DNA of 64,000 nt from Myroides odoratus DSM 2801 (GCF_000243275.1 NZ_CM001437.1:1140175-1204174); one strand, 5' to 3'; shown: positions 28,972-38,238, counted from the stretch's first letter. The notes: generated by a model from the letters alone, not told the origin. Program-made: numbers and translations.

Positions 28972-29718
28972 TTATTTCAATTCTACAGTATATTCTAATA
29001 CTTTTGGATTGTTTATTACATCTGACATTTTAAATTCTTTGACAAATGATTTACCATCTTGTGCAATTAAAGCATCTGGATAAGATACTGATTTGATTGG
29101 TTGTTCAAAATTTACTTTAATACGATAGGTAAACATCCCTGCCATTTGCCCGATTTCACCTAAACCTTTTTGTAACTCTTCCGGTTTCACTGATAAAGTA
29201 CGTTGCAGTGATTTTTTCTTCCACTCAAATTTAGATTTTTTCACAAACTCAGGTGCATCTAATTTCTTGGCATTTCCTTCACCTAATGCACTTAATTCAG
29301 ACAGGTTAACCAAAGAAGTATTCAAATCTGATGCATTTTTTGCACTAATTTTCAAACCAACATTCCCAATAGAATCATTCATCATCACTCGTACACGAAG
29401 GTTTTCTGTTTTCTTTAATAAATTAGGATTTGCTTTTAGGATACTATCTTTCTTTTGTTCTGGTTTTTTACTTTCTAACAAACTAATATCTAACAATTGT
29501 TCTACCGTCAGTTCCTCTCCATTAATTAGATCTAATGCCTTTTTTACGTCTTTAGACATTCCATTTGCACTGCTCGGCATTGTTTGTAGTAACTCAGAGA
29601 AATCCATATCCATTGCATAGGTGATTGCTCCTTCTTTTTTTACGGTTACCTCTTCTGTTGTTACACAAGATTGAAATAGAAAGCCAAAGGCTACCATTAA
29701 TCCAATTACTTTTTTCAT
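28972..29718 (-). CDS. hypothetical lipoprotein, 248 aa
   Basis: Lipoprotein signal peptide with lipobox FQSC (Cys at residue 18), so it is expected anchored in the inner or outer membrane. The mature part begins with two beta strands and a helix-rich Lys/Glu segment (about 60-110), and ends with beta strands (FTYRIKVNFEQPIKSVSYPD). No named domain was recognised. Monocistronic. Confidence 0.75.
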   Translation of the reverse strand: MKKVIGLMVAFGFLFQSCVTTEEVTVKKEGAITYAMDMDFSELLQTMPSSANGMSKDVKKALDLINGEELTVEQLLDISLLESKKPEQKKDSILKANPNLLKKTENLRVRVMMNDSIGNVGLKISAKNASDLNTSLVNLSELSALGEGNAKKLDAPEFVKKSKFEWKKKSLQRTLSVKPEELQKGLGEIGQMAGMFTYRIKVNFEQPIKSVSYPDALIAQDGKSFVKEFKMSDVINNPKVLEYTVELK

Positions 29719-29850
29719 ACTCTATGTTTTTATTTACAAAAATAGACAAATCTTAGTAACAGTGCTCTTTTACTACATCAATTCTCAAACAAGCACTTAT
29801 TGCTTTTTTCTCATTATTATTCCTTTAGAAAAATAAAAAATCATTTTTTG

Positions 29851-29882
29851 TTGTTTATATCAAAAAGTTTTTGCAAAATTTG
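29851..29882 (+). promoter_or_regulatory. candidate promoter of the 26-codon ORF upstream of rtcB
   Basis: TTG (29851-29853), 21-bp spacer, AAAATTTG (29875-29882): one mismatch from TAnnTTTG. Predicted transcription from about 29889. Confidence 0.45.
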
Positions 29883-29920
29883 CATTCAAATAAGTTTAAC
29901 ACATAAAAAACGAAGAAAAA

Positions 29921-30001
29921 ATGTTTGTACTAAATTCTACATCGGCATTGTTCACATCCGCACCAGGTGCAGGAGTGTATCTTCGTGGTACTTCTTTTTA
30001 G
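29921..30001 (+). CDS. 26-residue short ORF / candidate leader peptide upstream of rtcB
   Basis: The ATG at 29921 is preceded by a purine-rich stretch (CGAAGAAAAA). The frame encodes MFVLNSTSALFTSAP, then GAGVYLRGTSF and TAG. It lies about 32 nt after the predicted transcription start and is followed 26 bp later by a strong terminator hairpin, so it sits in a well-formed short transcription unit. Its base composition is richer in GC than the flanks. Nothing in the peptide repeats one codon, so an amino-acid attenuator is unlikely. It may be a small protein, a translation-sensing leader for rtcB-prfH, or part of a small RNA. I do not recognise it. Confidence 0.5.
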   Translation: MFVLNSTSALFTSAPGAGVYLRGTSF

Positions 30002-30027
30002 TAAAATCAATTACTTTTATATATGAA

Positions 30028-30059
30028 AAGCCCGAAGATGTAAATTCGGGCTTTTTTTT
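30028..30059 (+). terminator. terminator between the short ORF and rtcB
   Basis: AAGCCCGAA - loop - TTCGGGCTT then eight T. The 3' arm AATTCGGG (30043-30050) can also pair perfectly with CCCGAATT at 30086-30093. Confidence 0.82.
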
Positions 30060-30098
30060 GTTTATTCCGGGCCCTTTACAGAAAACCCGAATTGACGT

Positions 30099-30146
30099 GT
30101 TGGTCGAACGCCAACGATTTTTTATGTCATGTATATTCTACATGAC
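30099..30146 (+). promoter_or_regulatory. two further hairpins in the rtcB leader
   Basis: GTTGG - loop - CCAAC (30099-30115) followed by GATTTTTT resembles a weaker second terminator. GTCATGTA - tattc - TACATGAC (30126-30146) is a perfect 8-bp hairpin ending 26 bp before the rtcB ATG. No TAnnTTTG box was found between the first terminator and rtcB. Confidence 0.45.
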
Positions 30147-30172
30147 CTTTATTGTCAATTAAACAACATATC

Positions 30173-31564
30173 ATGGGAAGGAAACTTTCAGGGAAAGACT
30201 TAATTCAATTGGGTTTTCCTCAAAATAATACAATCAATATTGCTTTAGGTACCATTAGTCGTTATAAGAAAAAAGAAAGCAAAGACGCGGTACTTAGGGA
30301 AGCAAAACAAGTGTTACAAAACCCCGACGCCTATTTAGGTGATGGTATCTGGGGAAAAGTAGCAGAAAGCATGGTCAAGCAAGTCGAAGTAAAACGACAT
30401 GAATTGACTCATACAAGAGCACCTTTCTCCATTTTTGGAGCAGATGCTATAGATGAACAAACCAAATATCAATTATATACTGCTTTAAAACTACCCGTTG
30501 CAGCCGCTGGTGCTTTGATGCCCGATGCTCATTATGGGTATGGATTGCCAATTGGTGGGGTTTTAGCCACACACAATGCTGTTATTCCTTATGGAGTTGG
30601 GGTTGATATCGGATGCCGAATGAGTTTATCTGTCTTCAATTTACCAGCCAACTTCCTCAAAGGAAAAGACCATCAGTTATTGAATATTTTATCCGATCAC
30701 ACCAAGTTTGGTATGTATGAAACGCATCAAAACAAAGTAGATCACGAAGTATTCTATCGTGATGAATTTAAGAATATTCCCTTTGTGAAAGGATTATTAG
30801 ATAAAGCCTACAAACAATTGGGAACATCAGGGAGTGGAAATCACTTCGTAGAAATTGGCATTGTTCATTTAGCAGAAACCAAACCAGAATGGAAATTAAT
30901 TCCAGGTGATTATTTAGCGGTTTTATCCCACAGTGGATCGAGAGGCTTGGGCGCCAATATTGCAAAACACTATACTTATTTGGCAACCAAGCAATGTCCT
31001 TTACCGAGTAATGCACAGCATTTGGCTTGGTTGGATCTCGATACTCACGATGGTCAAGAATACTGGATGGCAATGAATTTAGCGGGTGACTATGCCAAAG
31101 CTTGCCATGATGATATTCATCGTCGCATTGCCAAAGCACTGGGAAAACAAATTGCTTTTACCATAGAAAATCACCACAATTTTGCGTGGAAAGAAGTCAT
31201 CAATGGAGAAGAACTGATTGTTCACCGCAAAGGAGCAACACCTGCTGCAGTTGGACAATTGGGTATTATCCCAGGGTCCATGACGACAAATGGATTTATC
31301 GTGGAAGGTTTGGGAAATGAAGCTAGCTTGCATTCTGCTTCACATGGAGCAGGTCGGTTACATTCAAGAAATGTTTGTAAGAGCAAATTCACCAAGAGCG
31401 ATATCAAAACCGAGTTAAAAACAGCGGGTGTACAACTAATTGGCGGTAGTGTAGATGAAGCACCAATGGCCTATAAAGACATTAATGCTGTCATGCAAGC
31501 ACAAGAAGATTTAGTAAAAGTACTAGGAACCTTTACTCCTAAGTTTGTACGAATGGATAAATAA
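30173..31564 (+). CDS. rtcB: RtcB-family RNA ligase
   Basis: GTP- and Mn-dependent ligase that joins 2',3'-cyclic-phosphate (or 3'-phosphate) and 5'-hydroxyl RNA ends. Metal ligands appear in [11 protein letters not shown] (Cys), [12 protein letters not shown] and [11 protein letters not shown]. The guanylated His is in [12 protein letters not shown]. An upstream in-frame TTG (30152) is open, but the ATG at 30173 ([19 protein letters not shown]) is the natural start, giving 463 aa. It is 1 bp from prfH, so this is the rtcB-prfH pair rather than a tRNA-splicing or RtcA-linked ligase. That pairing is known for repair of ribosomes cleaved in the decoding centre. Confidence 0.95.
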   Translation: MGRKLSGKDLIQLGFPQNNTINIALGTISRYKKKESKDAVLREAKQVLQNPDAYLGDGIWGKVAESMVKQVEVKRHELTHTRAPFSIFGADAIDEQTKYQLYTALKLPVAAAGALMPDAHYGYGLPIGGVLATHNAVIPYGVGVDIGCRMSLSVFNLPANFLKGKDHQLLNILSDHTKFGMYETHQNKVDHEVFYRDEFKNIPFVKGLLDKAYKQLGTSGSGNHFVEIGIVHLAETKPEWKLIPGDYLAVLSHSGSRGLGANIAKHYTYLATKQCPLPSNAQHLAWLDLDTHDGQEYWMAMNLAGDYAKACHDDIHRRIAKALGKQIAFTIENHHNFAWKEVINGEELIVHRKGATPAAVGQLGIIPGSMTTNGFIVEGLGNEASLHSASHGAGRLHSRNVCKSKFTKSDIKTELKTAGVQLIGGSVDEAPMAYKDINAVMQAQEDLVKVLGTFTPKFVRMDK

Positions 31565-31565
31565 T

Positions 31566-32198
31566 ATGGAGCGGATTATACAAATTACATCAGGAAGAGG
31601 ACCAGCAGAATGTGCTCTTGCTGTTACTAAAATCGCAGCTATTTTAGTCAAAGAAGCGAATCAACAGCAGCTTGTTGCAACTTATTTACCTTCCACAACA
31701 GCAGCATCTGATTCAATTTTTATTGAAATAAAGGGAACAGACAAGCAAGGCATTCAAGCATTTATTGAATCATGGTTAGGAAGTATACAGTGGGTTTGCA
31801 GCAGTCCTTTGAGACCCAAGCACAAACGCAAGAATTGGTTCATTGGTATTTTTGAGACAGAGCCGAGAGAACAAGCAGTACTTTGGGAGGAAAAAGATTT
31901 CGCTTATCAAGCCATTCGCAGTTCAGGTGCAGGAGGGCAACACGTCAATAAAGTAAGCTCTGCAGTACGCATCACCCATTTACCAACGGGTTTACAGGTC
32001 ATTGCTATGGATAGTCGATCACAGCATCAGAACAAGAAATTAGCCAAAGAGCGCTTGCTTCTTAAATTGGAACAATCCAAAGAGAACCACGCAGAACTTG
32101 TGGAAAAACAAACGTGGATGAATCAATTACAGATAGCAAGAGGAAATCCTACTCGCCTATTTATAGGACCACAATTTAAACAAAAAGGGAGCCATTAG
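31566..32198 (+). CDS. prfH: peptide chain release factor homologue PrfH (RF-H)
   Basis: The 210-residue product keeps the peptidyl-tRNA hydrolysis motif GGQ (residues 123-125 in [11 protein letters not shown]) but lacks the stop-codon-recognition domain of RF1 and RF2. This is the defining form of PrfH. Published work on the RtcB2-PrfH pair, as I recall it, shows PrfH releasing peptides from ribosomes damaged in 16S rRNA so that RtcB can reseal the break. The ATG at 31566 follows the rtcB stop by 1 bp; the upstream TTG frame extension is rejected. The stop codon is inside the terminator loop. Confidence 0.94.
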   Translation: MERIIQITSGRGPAECALAVTKIAAILVKEANQQQLVATYLPSTTAASDSIFIEIKGTDKQGIQAFIESWLGSIQWVCSSPLRPKHKRKNWFIGIFETEPREQAVLWEEKDFAYQAIRSSGAGGQHVNKVSSAVRITHLPTGLQVIAMDSRSQHQNKKLAKERLLLKLEQSKENHAELVEKQTWMNQLQIARGNPTRLFIGPQFKQKGSH

Positions 32199-32208
32199 CT
32201 CCCTTTTT
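32182..32208. terminator. bidirectional terminator overlapping the prfH stop codon
   Basis: AAAAAGGGAGC - catta - GCTCCCTTTTT, with the TAG stop at the loop; it also serves clpS on the other strand. Confidence 0.85.
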
Positions 32209-32482
32209 ATTGTATTTCAGCACTTAACCCTGCATCTAATAATTGCAAGCATTGTGGTTTTAATTTTTTAAACTCACCCGTCTTAACCGTACATTTTCCA
32301 GTATAATGCACTAATATCGCACATTGCTCTGCCTGTTCTGCTGTATGGTCACATACTTTGATTAAGGTTTCAATTACATGATCAAACGTATTGACATCAT
32401 CATTATACAAGATAATTTCACTCTGACCATTCAACAATTCCGATACATCAATCTTTTCTTCTACGATTTCTTTTGTACTCAT
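32207..32482 (-). CDS. clpS: ATP-dependent Clp protease adaptor ClpS
   Basis: Delivers N-degron substrates to ClpAP. The 91-residue protein shows the ClpS core: LYNDDVNTFDHVIETLIKVC (binding-pocket Asn-Asp-Asp and hydrophobic residues), then QAEQCAILVHYTGKCTVKTG. It lies 27 bp downstream of prmA on the same strand, so the two are probably cotranscribed. Confidence 0.95.
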   Translation of the reverse strand: MSTKEIVEEKIDVSELLNGQSEIILYNDDVNTFDHVIETLIKVCDHTAEQAEQCAILVHYTGKCTVKTGEFKKLKPQCLQLLDAGLSAEIQ

Positions 32483-32509
32483 AATATCAAAATTTTAATA
32501 CAATGACTA

Positions 32510-33340
32510 TCACTTTTTAAACTTCAAAGATACCCAATTATTTTTTTCTAATTGATTTTCAAAGGTTAAACCTTTTTCTTCTGCTGCTTTTTTAATACTT
32601 GAAACGTCTTCTGTATAGAATCCACTGAAGTAAATCTCAGCATTTTCTTTCATGGTACGGATATAGTGATCCATATCATTCAATAAAATATTGCGGTTAA
32701 TATTGGCTAAAACCACATCATATTTAGGTTCTTGAACTAAAATAGATGCATCCCCTTCAAATACGTCGATATTGCTACAAGCGTTACGGGCAGCATTTTC
32801 AATTGAATTCAAATAACACCAATTATCAATATCAATAGCATCGACATTTTTCGCTCCACGCATGGCAGCCAAAATAGCTAAAATTGCCGTTCCACATCCC
32901 ATATCCAAAACAACTTTGTCTTGCATATCGTTGTTTAAAATTTGGCGAACCATCATATACGTTGTCTCATGATGCCCTGTTCCAAAACTCATTTTAGGCT
33001 CAATTACAATATCGTATTGCGCTTGTGTTTTTTCGTGAAATGGCGCTCGAATATAGCATACTCCATCTACATCAATGGGATCGAAATTCTTTTCCCACTC
33101 CTCATTCCAATTCACTTGTTCGATTTCTTCTTTTCGATACGTAATGGTAAATTGATCGGATTGTAGAATAAAAATATCCTCTAAAATATCTTCTGTCCAC
33201 AAGTCTTGTTGTACATAAGCACTAACGCCTATAGCTGTTTCTTCAAAACTTTCAAATGCTTTTTCACCTAATTCTGCGATAAGAATTTCTACACCAGGCA
33301 CTAAAGGCTCTACTGTAAAATGATATCCAATATATGACAT
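32510..33340 (-). CDS. prmA: ribosomal protein L11 methyltransferase
   Basis: Class I SAM-dependent methyltransferase that modifies ribosomal protein L11. SAM motif I is VLDMGCGTAILAILAA (about residue 143), the PrmA marker SFGTGHHETT precedes it, and the catalytic-site motif is VLANINRNILL. Length of 276 aa is normal. Upstream of clpS on the same strand. Confidence 0.95.
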   Translation of the reverse strand: MSYIGYHFTVEPLVPGVEILIAELGEKAFESFEETAIGVSAYVQQDLWTEDILEDIFILQSDQFTITYRKEEIEQVNWNEEWEKNFDPIDVDGVCYIRAPFHEKTQAQYDIVIEPKMSFGTGHHETTYMMVRQILNNDMQDKVVLDMGCGTAILAILAAMRGAKNVDAIDIDNWCYLNSIENAARNACSNIDVFEGDASILVQEPKYDVVLANINRNILLNDMDHYIRTMKENAEIYFSGFYTEDVSSIKKAAEEKGLTFENQLEKNNWVSLKFKK

Positions 33341-33434
33341 GCTGTTTTTTCTTTACTATCTTTAGTTAACCATTTAATAACATTGCCCTTACATTTCAAT
33401 AACAACGATATAAATGTGGAAACAAAACTAATCT

Positions 33435-33442
33435 TATTTTTG
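33435..33442 (+). promoter_or_regulatory. -7 promoter box for the porin gene
   Basis: TATTTTTG matches TAnnTTTG, 20 bp before the ATG at 33463. Confidence 0.5.
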
Positions 33443-33462
33443 CAATCTCAACACACGAACAC

Positions 33463-34686
33463 ATGAAAAAAATCTATTTATTAATATTGTCGTTACTATC
33501 ACTTAACGCAATAGCACAAAAGATTGAAACAGCTAATAACGATATTAAATTAGCTCAACTTCCTTATTACAACTTCGGTAAAGGAGTTGGAATTACATCT
33601 TCGGATAGTATATTTCAATTGAACTTGCGTTTTCGCATGCAAAACCGCTTGACTTTTATGGAGAATGAAGGAGAAAAAACAAAATATGAAGGAGAGATTC
33701 GTCGTTTGCGTTTGCGTTTCGATGGTTATGTAGGGAATCCCAAATTCTTATACGTAATTCAATTGTCATTTGCGCCAAAAGATATGGGGAAAACAGTCGA
33801 GGGAGAATCGGTGAATATCATCCGTGATGCGGCAATGACTTATCGTCCAAATGAGAATTGGAGTTTCATCTTTGGACAAACAAAACTTCCAGGAAACAGA
33901 CAGCGTATTAACTCTTCAGGAGCACTTCAGTTAACGGATCGTTCAATTAACAACTCTAAATTTAATATAGACCGTGATTTTGGTTTACAAGCCTACTATC
34001 ACCAAGAGCGCAAAGACAAATTTGGTTATGTTATCAAAACAGCGGTTTCAACAGGACGCGGAAGAAATTTCCAAGGTTCTGAAAGTGACAGTTATGCTTT
34101 AACAGGACGCGTGGAGTTATTCCCTATGGGAAGTTTTAAAAATAATGGAGCTTACTTTGAAGGAGATATCGCGAGAGAGACTAAGCCAAAGTTAATGCTT
34201 GCTGGTACGTTTTCACACAACAATAATGCAGAAAACTCACAAGGACAAACAGGAACAAAATTATACGAAACGAGAAATCTAAACTCTTTCATGGCCGATG
34301 CAATCCTAAAATATGATGGATGGGCTGGAATGGTTTCTTTTATGAATCGAAATGTTGATGATGCTATTACCTCTGGTATAGATCCAGATGGAACTAAACG
34401 CAACAGCTATGTATACGCAGGGCATGGAATGGATTACCAATTGAGTTACTTATTTCTTAATAACTACGAGTTAATTGGCCGTGTTTCAACACAAAAAATG
34501 AAAACACAATTATACGAGCAATTAAACTTACCAAATACAACTGAGTTTACAGTAGGGGTAACCAAATATTTATGGGAACATGCCTTCAAACTTCAGGCTG
34601 AATTAACGTATGACAAGTTAGATTTCTACCAAGGATCAAGTAAAAACAATTGGTATTTTAGAATGCAATTCGAAATTGGTATTTAA
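33463..34686 (+). CDS. porin, phosphate-selective porin O/P type
   Basis: The 407-residue outer-membrane beta-barrel has a signal peptide (cut after AIA near residue 18). It carries the OprO/P pattern of Bacteroidota: SIFQLNLRFRMQNRLTF, RRLRLRFDGYVGNPKFLY and a C-terminal strand ending FRMQFEIGI with aromatic residues. Phosphate selectivity is an annotation habit for the family and is not shown here. Monocistronic, with no PstSCAB or PhoBR nearby. Confidence 0.88.
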   Translation: MKKIYLLILSLLSLNAIAQKIETANNDIKLAQLPYYNFGKGVGITSSDSIFQLNLRFRMQNRLTFMENEGEKTKYEGEIRRLRLRFDGYVGNPKFLYVIQLSFAPKDMGKTVEGESVNIIRDAAMTYRPNENWSFIFGQTKLPGNRQRINSSGALQLTDRSINNSKFNIDRDFGLQAYYHQERKDKFGYVIKTAVSTGRGRNFQGSESDSYALTGRVELFPMGSFKNNGAYFEGDIARETKPKLMLAGTFSHNNNAENSQGQTGTKLYETRNLNSFMADAILKYDGWAGMVSFMNRNVDDAITSGIDPDGTKRNSYVYAGHGMDYQLSYLFLNNYELIGRVSTQKMKTQLYEQLNLPNTTEFTVGVTKYLWEHAFKLQAELTYDKLDFYQGSSKNNWYFRMQFEIGI

Positions 34687-34810
34687 TTCGCTCTTTTAGC
34701 ATAGGTTTATAACTAAAAGTTTAGTAATCTCAATAGAAAGCTAAAAAATAATTACAATATTCTGTTTTTTTTCTATATATTTATAAGAGTACAATCTTAA
34801 TTAATTAGCG

Positions 34811-35299
34811 ATGAACAGATTATTTTATTATTTCAGCATGATACTTGTTGGATTAAGTGTGATGGGCTGTAAAGACAAAACGCCATCCCCCACTTCTTCT
34901 GAGGTAGAGACAAGTACTCCAGTAGATCAAGTGAAAATTGATACTGCTATTGACGAATACGAATTGATTTCGCAAGAAACAATAGATAAACTGAACGAAG
35001 CTATTAAACGTGAGAAACTAACTTCAGTAGAAGGAATCATGCGATTCTACGCTCCTGAGGATAAAGAAGCAGAAGGAAAATACAGCTATGACATCACCGT
35101 TTTACAAATGTCAAATTCATCGCTCACTTTGATCACGTTAACCGAAGAAGGAATAAATGATGATTCGATGCAAGCGAAAAAAGTGGTCATGACTATTAAG
35201 GCAAAAGATGGTCACAACCAAGTAACGCAAATCAAACAAAGCTATAAATGCTGGGAAGGACGAGGCCACACCAATTGGAATGCTTCTCATTGCAGTTAA
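34811..35299 (+). CDS. hypothetical lipoprotein, 162 aa
   Basis: Signal peptide with lipobox VMGC (Cys at residue 20) followed by a Ser/Thr/Pro linker and a small alpha/beta domain. Two Cys occur near the C-terminus (SYKCWEGRGHTNW and ASHCS) and may form a disulfide. No family recognised. It is transcribed alone and ends in a perfect hairpin. Confidence 0.75.
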   Translation: MNRLFYYFSMILVGLSVMGCKDKTPSPTSSEVETSTPVDQVKIDTAIDEYELISQETIDKLNEAIKREKLTSVEGIMRFYAPEDKEAEGKYSYDITVLQMSNSSLTLITLTEEGINDDSMQAKKVVMTIKAKDGHNQVTQIKQSYKCWEGRGHTNWNASHCS

Positions 35300-35305
35300 C
35301 ATAAA

Positions 35306-35340
35306 AAAAAGTCGTGATTTAAATCACGACTTTTTTTTTA
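35306..35340. terminator. bidirectional terminator
   Basis: AAAAAAAGTCGTGATTT/AAATCACGACTTTTTTT: a perfect inverted repeat without a loop, between convergent genes. Confidence 0.9.
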
Positions 35341-35343
35341 TCC

Positions 35344-35577
35344 TTATTCTGCTTGAGGTTGTTGTTCATCATCCCTTTTCGCAATATTCATATTTGGAAA
35401 TTTCTTTTGAATAGATTGTAAAGCAAATTCATTAATTTCATTCATTGCTTCAGGTGAAGGCAATTTTAATGTTTCTGCATTGTGTTTTAATACTTCTTCT
35501 AATAAGATTTGTGTTCTTAATAATTGAAAGTTCAAATCGATTAATTCTCCTGCTACGTCGATATCTCCTAATTTCAT
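35344..35577 (-). CDS. small hypothetical protein, 77 aa
   Basis: Helical soluble protein (MKLGDIDVAGELIDLNFQLL) with a Gln/Asp/Glu-rich tail, no cysteine and no signal peptide. No family recognised. It lies 80 bp downstream of lysA on the same strand and might be on the same transcript. Confidence 0.65.
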   Translation of the reverse strand: MKLGDIDVAGELIDLNFQLLRTQILLEEVLKHNAETLKLPSPEAMNEINEFALQSIQKKFPNMNIAKRDDEQQPQAE

Positions 35578-35657
35578 CTTACTGGTGTTAAATTAAAGTT
35601 TTGTTTTTATCTCAATCAAATTTAACAAAGTATTTCTAATATCTACTACAAAAGCAT

Positions 35658-36821
35658 TTATTCTTCAAAATAAAATTGCAGCGGTTGGCGCAAGTTATAA
35701 CGAGAAGACATTACCTCTCCATACGCCCCTGCAGAACGAATAGCAATCAAATCTCCGCGAACTAATACAGGGAGCTCTACATTCTTACCAAAGCAATCGC
35801 TACTTTCGCAAATAGGCCCCACTACTTCATACTTTTCTGTTGCCTCAATCTCAGATTCTCCTTGCTCCAAATGCTGTATTTGATGATAGGCTTGATACAG
35901 TGCTGGTCGCAATAGCTCAGTCATACCTGCATCGAGAATGGCAAAATTTTTATTCACGCCTTTTTTGATATACAATACACGGCTGATTAAGCTCCCACAA
36001 TTGGCTACTAATGATCGTCCTAATTCAAAATGCACTTGTTGCCCTGGCTTGGGTTCCAAAAAACGATGGAACAACGCAAAAAAGTCGACAAAATCTACGA
36101 TTGCTTCGCCATCTGGATCTTTGTAATTAATACCAACCCCTCCTCCTACATTCAAGATTGGCACTACAATTCCCCTTTCAATAAACCACGTATTCCATTC
36201 ATTAACTTTTAAACACAAACGTTTAAAAACCGTCCAATCCGTAATTTGAGACCCCACGTGAAAATGCAATCCTACCAAAGCTAACGCACTTTCATTAGAA
36301 TGAATCAGGGTCAAGCAATCCTCCAATTCATGCATCATGATACCAAATTTATTCTCATCTAACCCTGTAGTGATATAATGATGGGTATTCGCATCAATAT
36401 TAGGATTTATGCGCAAAGCAACTGAAGCATGTGTTTCCATTTCTCTAGCAATGGCATCAATGACTTGCAATTCTTCTAGTGATTCTACATTAAAAGCCAA
36501 TATGCCTTGGCTCAGTGCCACTCGGATTTCCTTTTCTGTTTTTCCTACACCTGCAAAAACAATTGATTTCGCTTGAAATCCATGGGCAATTGCCGTTTCT
36601 ATTTCTAGACCACTGACACAATCGGCTCCCAAGCCTAAGGTGCTAATTTCTTGCAGTATTCTGGGGTTATTATTCGCCTTTACTGCATAATGAATGTGAA
36701 ATCCCCATTGATCTGCAGCAGTTTTTGCTGCAGATATCGTTGCTCTGAGCAAAGGCAAATCGTAGTAATACAAGGGTGTTTCTTCCTTTTTTAGTTGTTC
36801 TAATATCGCAGTTGAAATCAT
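35658..36821 (-). CDS. lysA: diaminopimelate decarboxylase
   Basis: Last step of lysine synthesis: PLP-dependent decarboxylation of meso-diaminopimelate. The PLP Lys is in IHYAVKANNNPRIL (near residue 46). HVGSQITDW, ELGRSLVANCG and the active-site CESSDCFGK complete the fold IV pattern. The frame runs up to 36920 inside lysC, but the ATG at 36821 (MISTAILEQLKKEETPLYYYDL) lies 10 bp after the lysC stop and gives the normal length (387 aa). Second gene of the lysC-lysA operon controlled by the leader described upstream. Confidence 0.95.
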   Translation of the reverse strand: MISTAILEQLKKEETPLYYYDLPLLRATISAAKTAADQWGFHIHYAVKANNNPRILQEISTLGLGADCVSGLEIETAIAHGFQAKSIVFAGVGKTEKEIRVALSQGILAFNVESLEELQVIDAIAREMETHASVALRINPNIDANTHHYITTGLDENKFGIMMHELEDCLTLIHSNESALALVGLHFHVGSQITDWTVFKRLCLKVNEWNTWFIERGIVVPILNVGGGVGINYKDPDGEAIVDFVDFFALFHRFLEPKPGQQVHFELGRSLVANCGSLISRVLYIKKGVNKNFAILDAGMTELLRPALYQAYHQIQHLEQGESEIEATEKYEVVGPICESSDCFGKNVELPVLVRGDLIAIRSAGAYGEVMSSRYNLRQPLQFYFEE

Positions 36822-36831
36822 AGTTCTCTCT

Positions 36832-38160
36832 TTAAAATAATCGGTGATGTAAAGCGCGTAAGGCTTCAATTTTGTATTTAGACGGAAGCAAAAGTGAAAT
36901 ATTATGCTCACTTCCTCCATAGGAAATCATGCGAATCGGAATGTGTTTTACCGCTTCCGATACAAGAGTTGCATATCCATTCTTATTTCGCTTAAAATCT
37001 CCTACAATACAAACAATAGTCTGATCCTCATCCACTTCCACCTTTCCAAAATGGTTCAATTCTGCTATAATTGCCTGTAAATGTGTACGGTCATCCAACG
37101 TCAATGAAACCGCAACCTCAGAAGTGGTAATCATATCTATGGGTGTTTTATAACGTTCAAATACTTCAAAAACACGTCTTAGAAAACCATATGCTAGTAA
37201 CATACGCGAAGAGTGAATGCGAATAGCTGTGATATTATCCTTCGCAGCAACAGCCACTATTTCATCGGGATGATCAAACGTCGAGGAGATTAAAGTGCCT
37301 GGCGCCTGAATATCCAATGTATCGAGTAGTCGAACAGGAATATTGGCTTTTTGCGCTGGAAAAACACTTTGAGGATGTAATATCTTCGCACCAAAATAGG
37401 CTAATTCAGCAGCTTCATCAAAACTCAAATGAGCAATGGGTTTCGTATTGGATACACAACGGGGATCATTGTTGTGAAAACCATCAATATCCGTCCAAAT
37501 TTGAATCTCTTCTACCTTTAATGCTGCTCCAATTAAAGAAGCAGTATAATCAGATCCCCCTCGTCTTAGGTTGTCTATTTCGCCAAAAGCATTTCTACAA
37601 ATGTAACCCTGTGTAATAAACAAGGTAGCTGTCGGAAATTGAGTGAGCTTATCATTTAATTGTTGTTGAATATAAGGCAAATCAGGTTCCTGATCTTCAC
37701 TGATTCGCATAAAGTCTAATGCAGGAAGCAAAACGGATGCAATCCCTTTTTCTGTGAGATACTGATGAAAGAGCGCCGTTGACAACAATTCGCCTTGTGC
37801 TAAAACCCAACGTTCTTCTACCGAAGTAAACAAATCATTTCCTAACTCATCCAGCAGCGTAAAATGACTTTGGATTAGCGTATGTCCCTTTTCTTTTCCG
37901 TCCGCAGTAACAAAAAGCGTATCCACAAATACTTGATAAGATTGAAATAGCTGTTGAATCATTTGCCGCGCCTGAGCTACTTCTCCTTGTGCATAGTGTG
38001 CTGCAATCGCCACTAATGCATTTGTAGTTCCTGCCACTGCAGATAAAACGACCAACTGTCGATCGCTCTTTTGCGATTGGATAATAGGCCATAACTTTTC
38101 GAATCGCTCCGGACTTCCCACAGAAGTTCCTCCAAATTTTAATACTTTCATATCTTTCAT
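36832..38160 (-). CDS. lysC: aspartate kinase (lysine-pathway)
   Basis: Phosphorylates aspartate at the entry to Lys/Thr/Met synthesis. KFGGTSVG near residue 8 is the kinase signature. NLRRGGSDYTASLIGAALKV binds ATP and Asp, and two ACT-type regions after about 300 bring allosteric control. It is a monofunctional 442-residue enzyme. Start ATG at 38160 or at 38151 (MKVLKFGG); the latter is closer to family practice. The first start codon directly follows the T-run of a terminator hairpin, and a Lys-rich leader peptide lies upstream, so lysine-responsive attenuation is expected. Cotranscribed with lysA. Confidence 0.95.
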   Translation of the reverse strand: MKDMKVLKFGGTSVGSPERFEKLWPIIQSQKSDRQLVVLSAVAGTTNALVAIAAHYAQGEVAQARQMIQQLFQSYQVFVDTLFVTADGKEKGHTLIQSHFTLLDELGNDLFTSVEERWVLAQGELLSTALFHQYLTEKGIASVLLPALDFMRISEDQEPDLPYIQQQLNDKLTQFPTATLFITQGYICRNAFGEIDNLRRGGSDYTASLIGAALKVEEIQIWTDIDGFHNNDPRCVSNTKPIAHLSFDEAAELAYFGAKILHPQSVFPAQKANIPVRLLDTLDIQAPGTLISSTFDHPDEIVAVAAKDNITAIRIHSSRMLLAYGFLRRVFEVFERYKTPIDMITTSEVAVSLTLDDRTHLQAIIAELNHFGKVEVDEDQTIVCIVGDFKRNKNGYATLVSEAVKHIPIRMISYGGSEHNISLLLPSKYKIEALRALHHRLF

Positions 38161-38168
38161 TTACACAC

Positions 38169-38205
38169 AAAAAAAAGGGTTTGTCGCGATGACAAACCCT
38201 TTGTT
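38169..38205 (-). terminator. attenuator terminator in front of lysC
   Basis: On the minus strand AAAGGGTTTGTC - atcgc - GACAAACCCTTT is followed by further T and then GTGTGTAA and the lysC ATG. It lies inside the lysC leader, not after a gene on that strand, so its role must be regulatory. Confidence 0.85.
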
Positions 38206-38238
38206 ATTTTATTTCATTATAAAAAATAAGGAGATTGC

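Noticed and set aside
29800..30162. 120-codon plus-strand frame ahead of rtcB
   Set aside because: It spans the predicted promoter, the short ORF in another frame and a terminator; its codons look random. The 26-codon frame at 29921 fits the transcription signals better.
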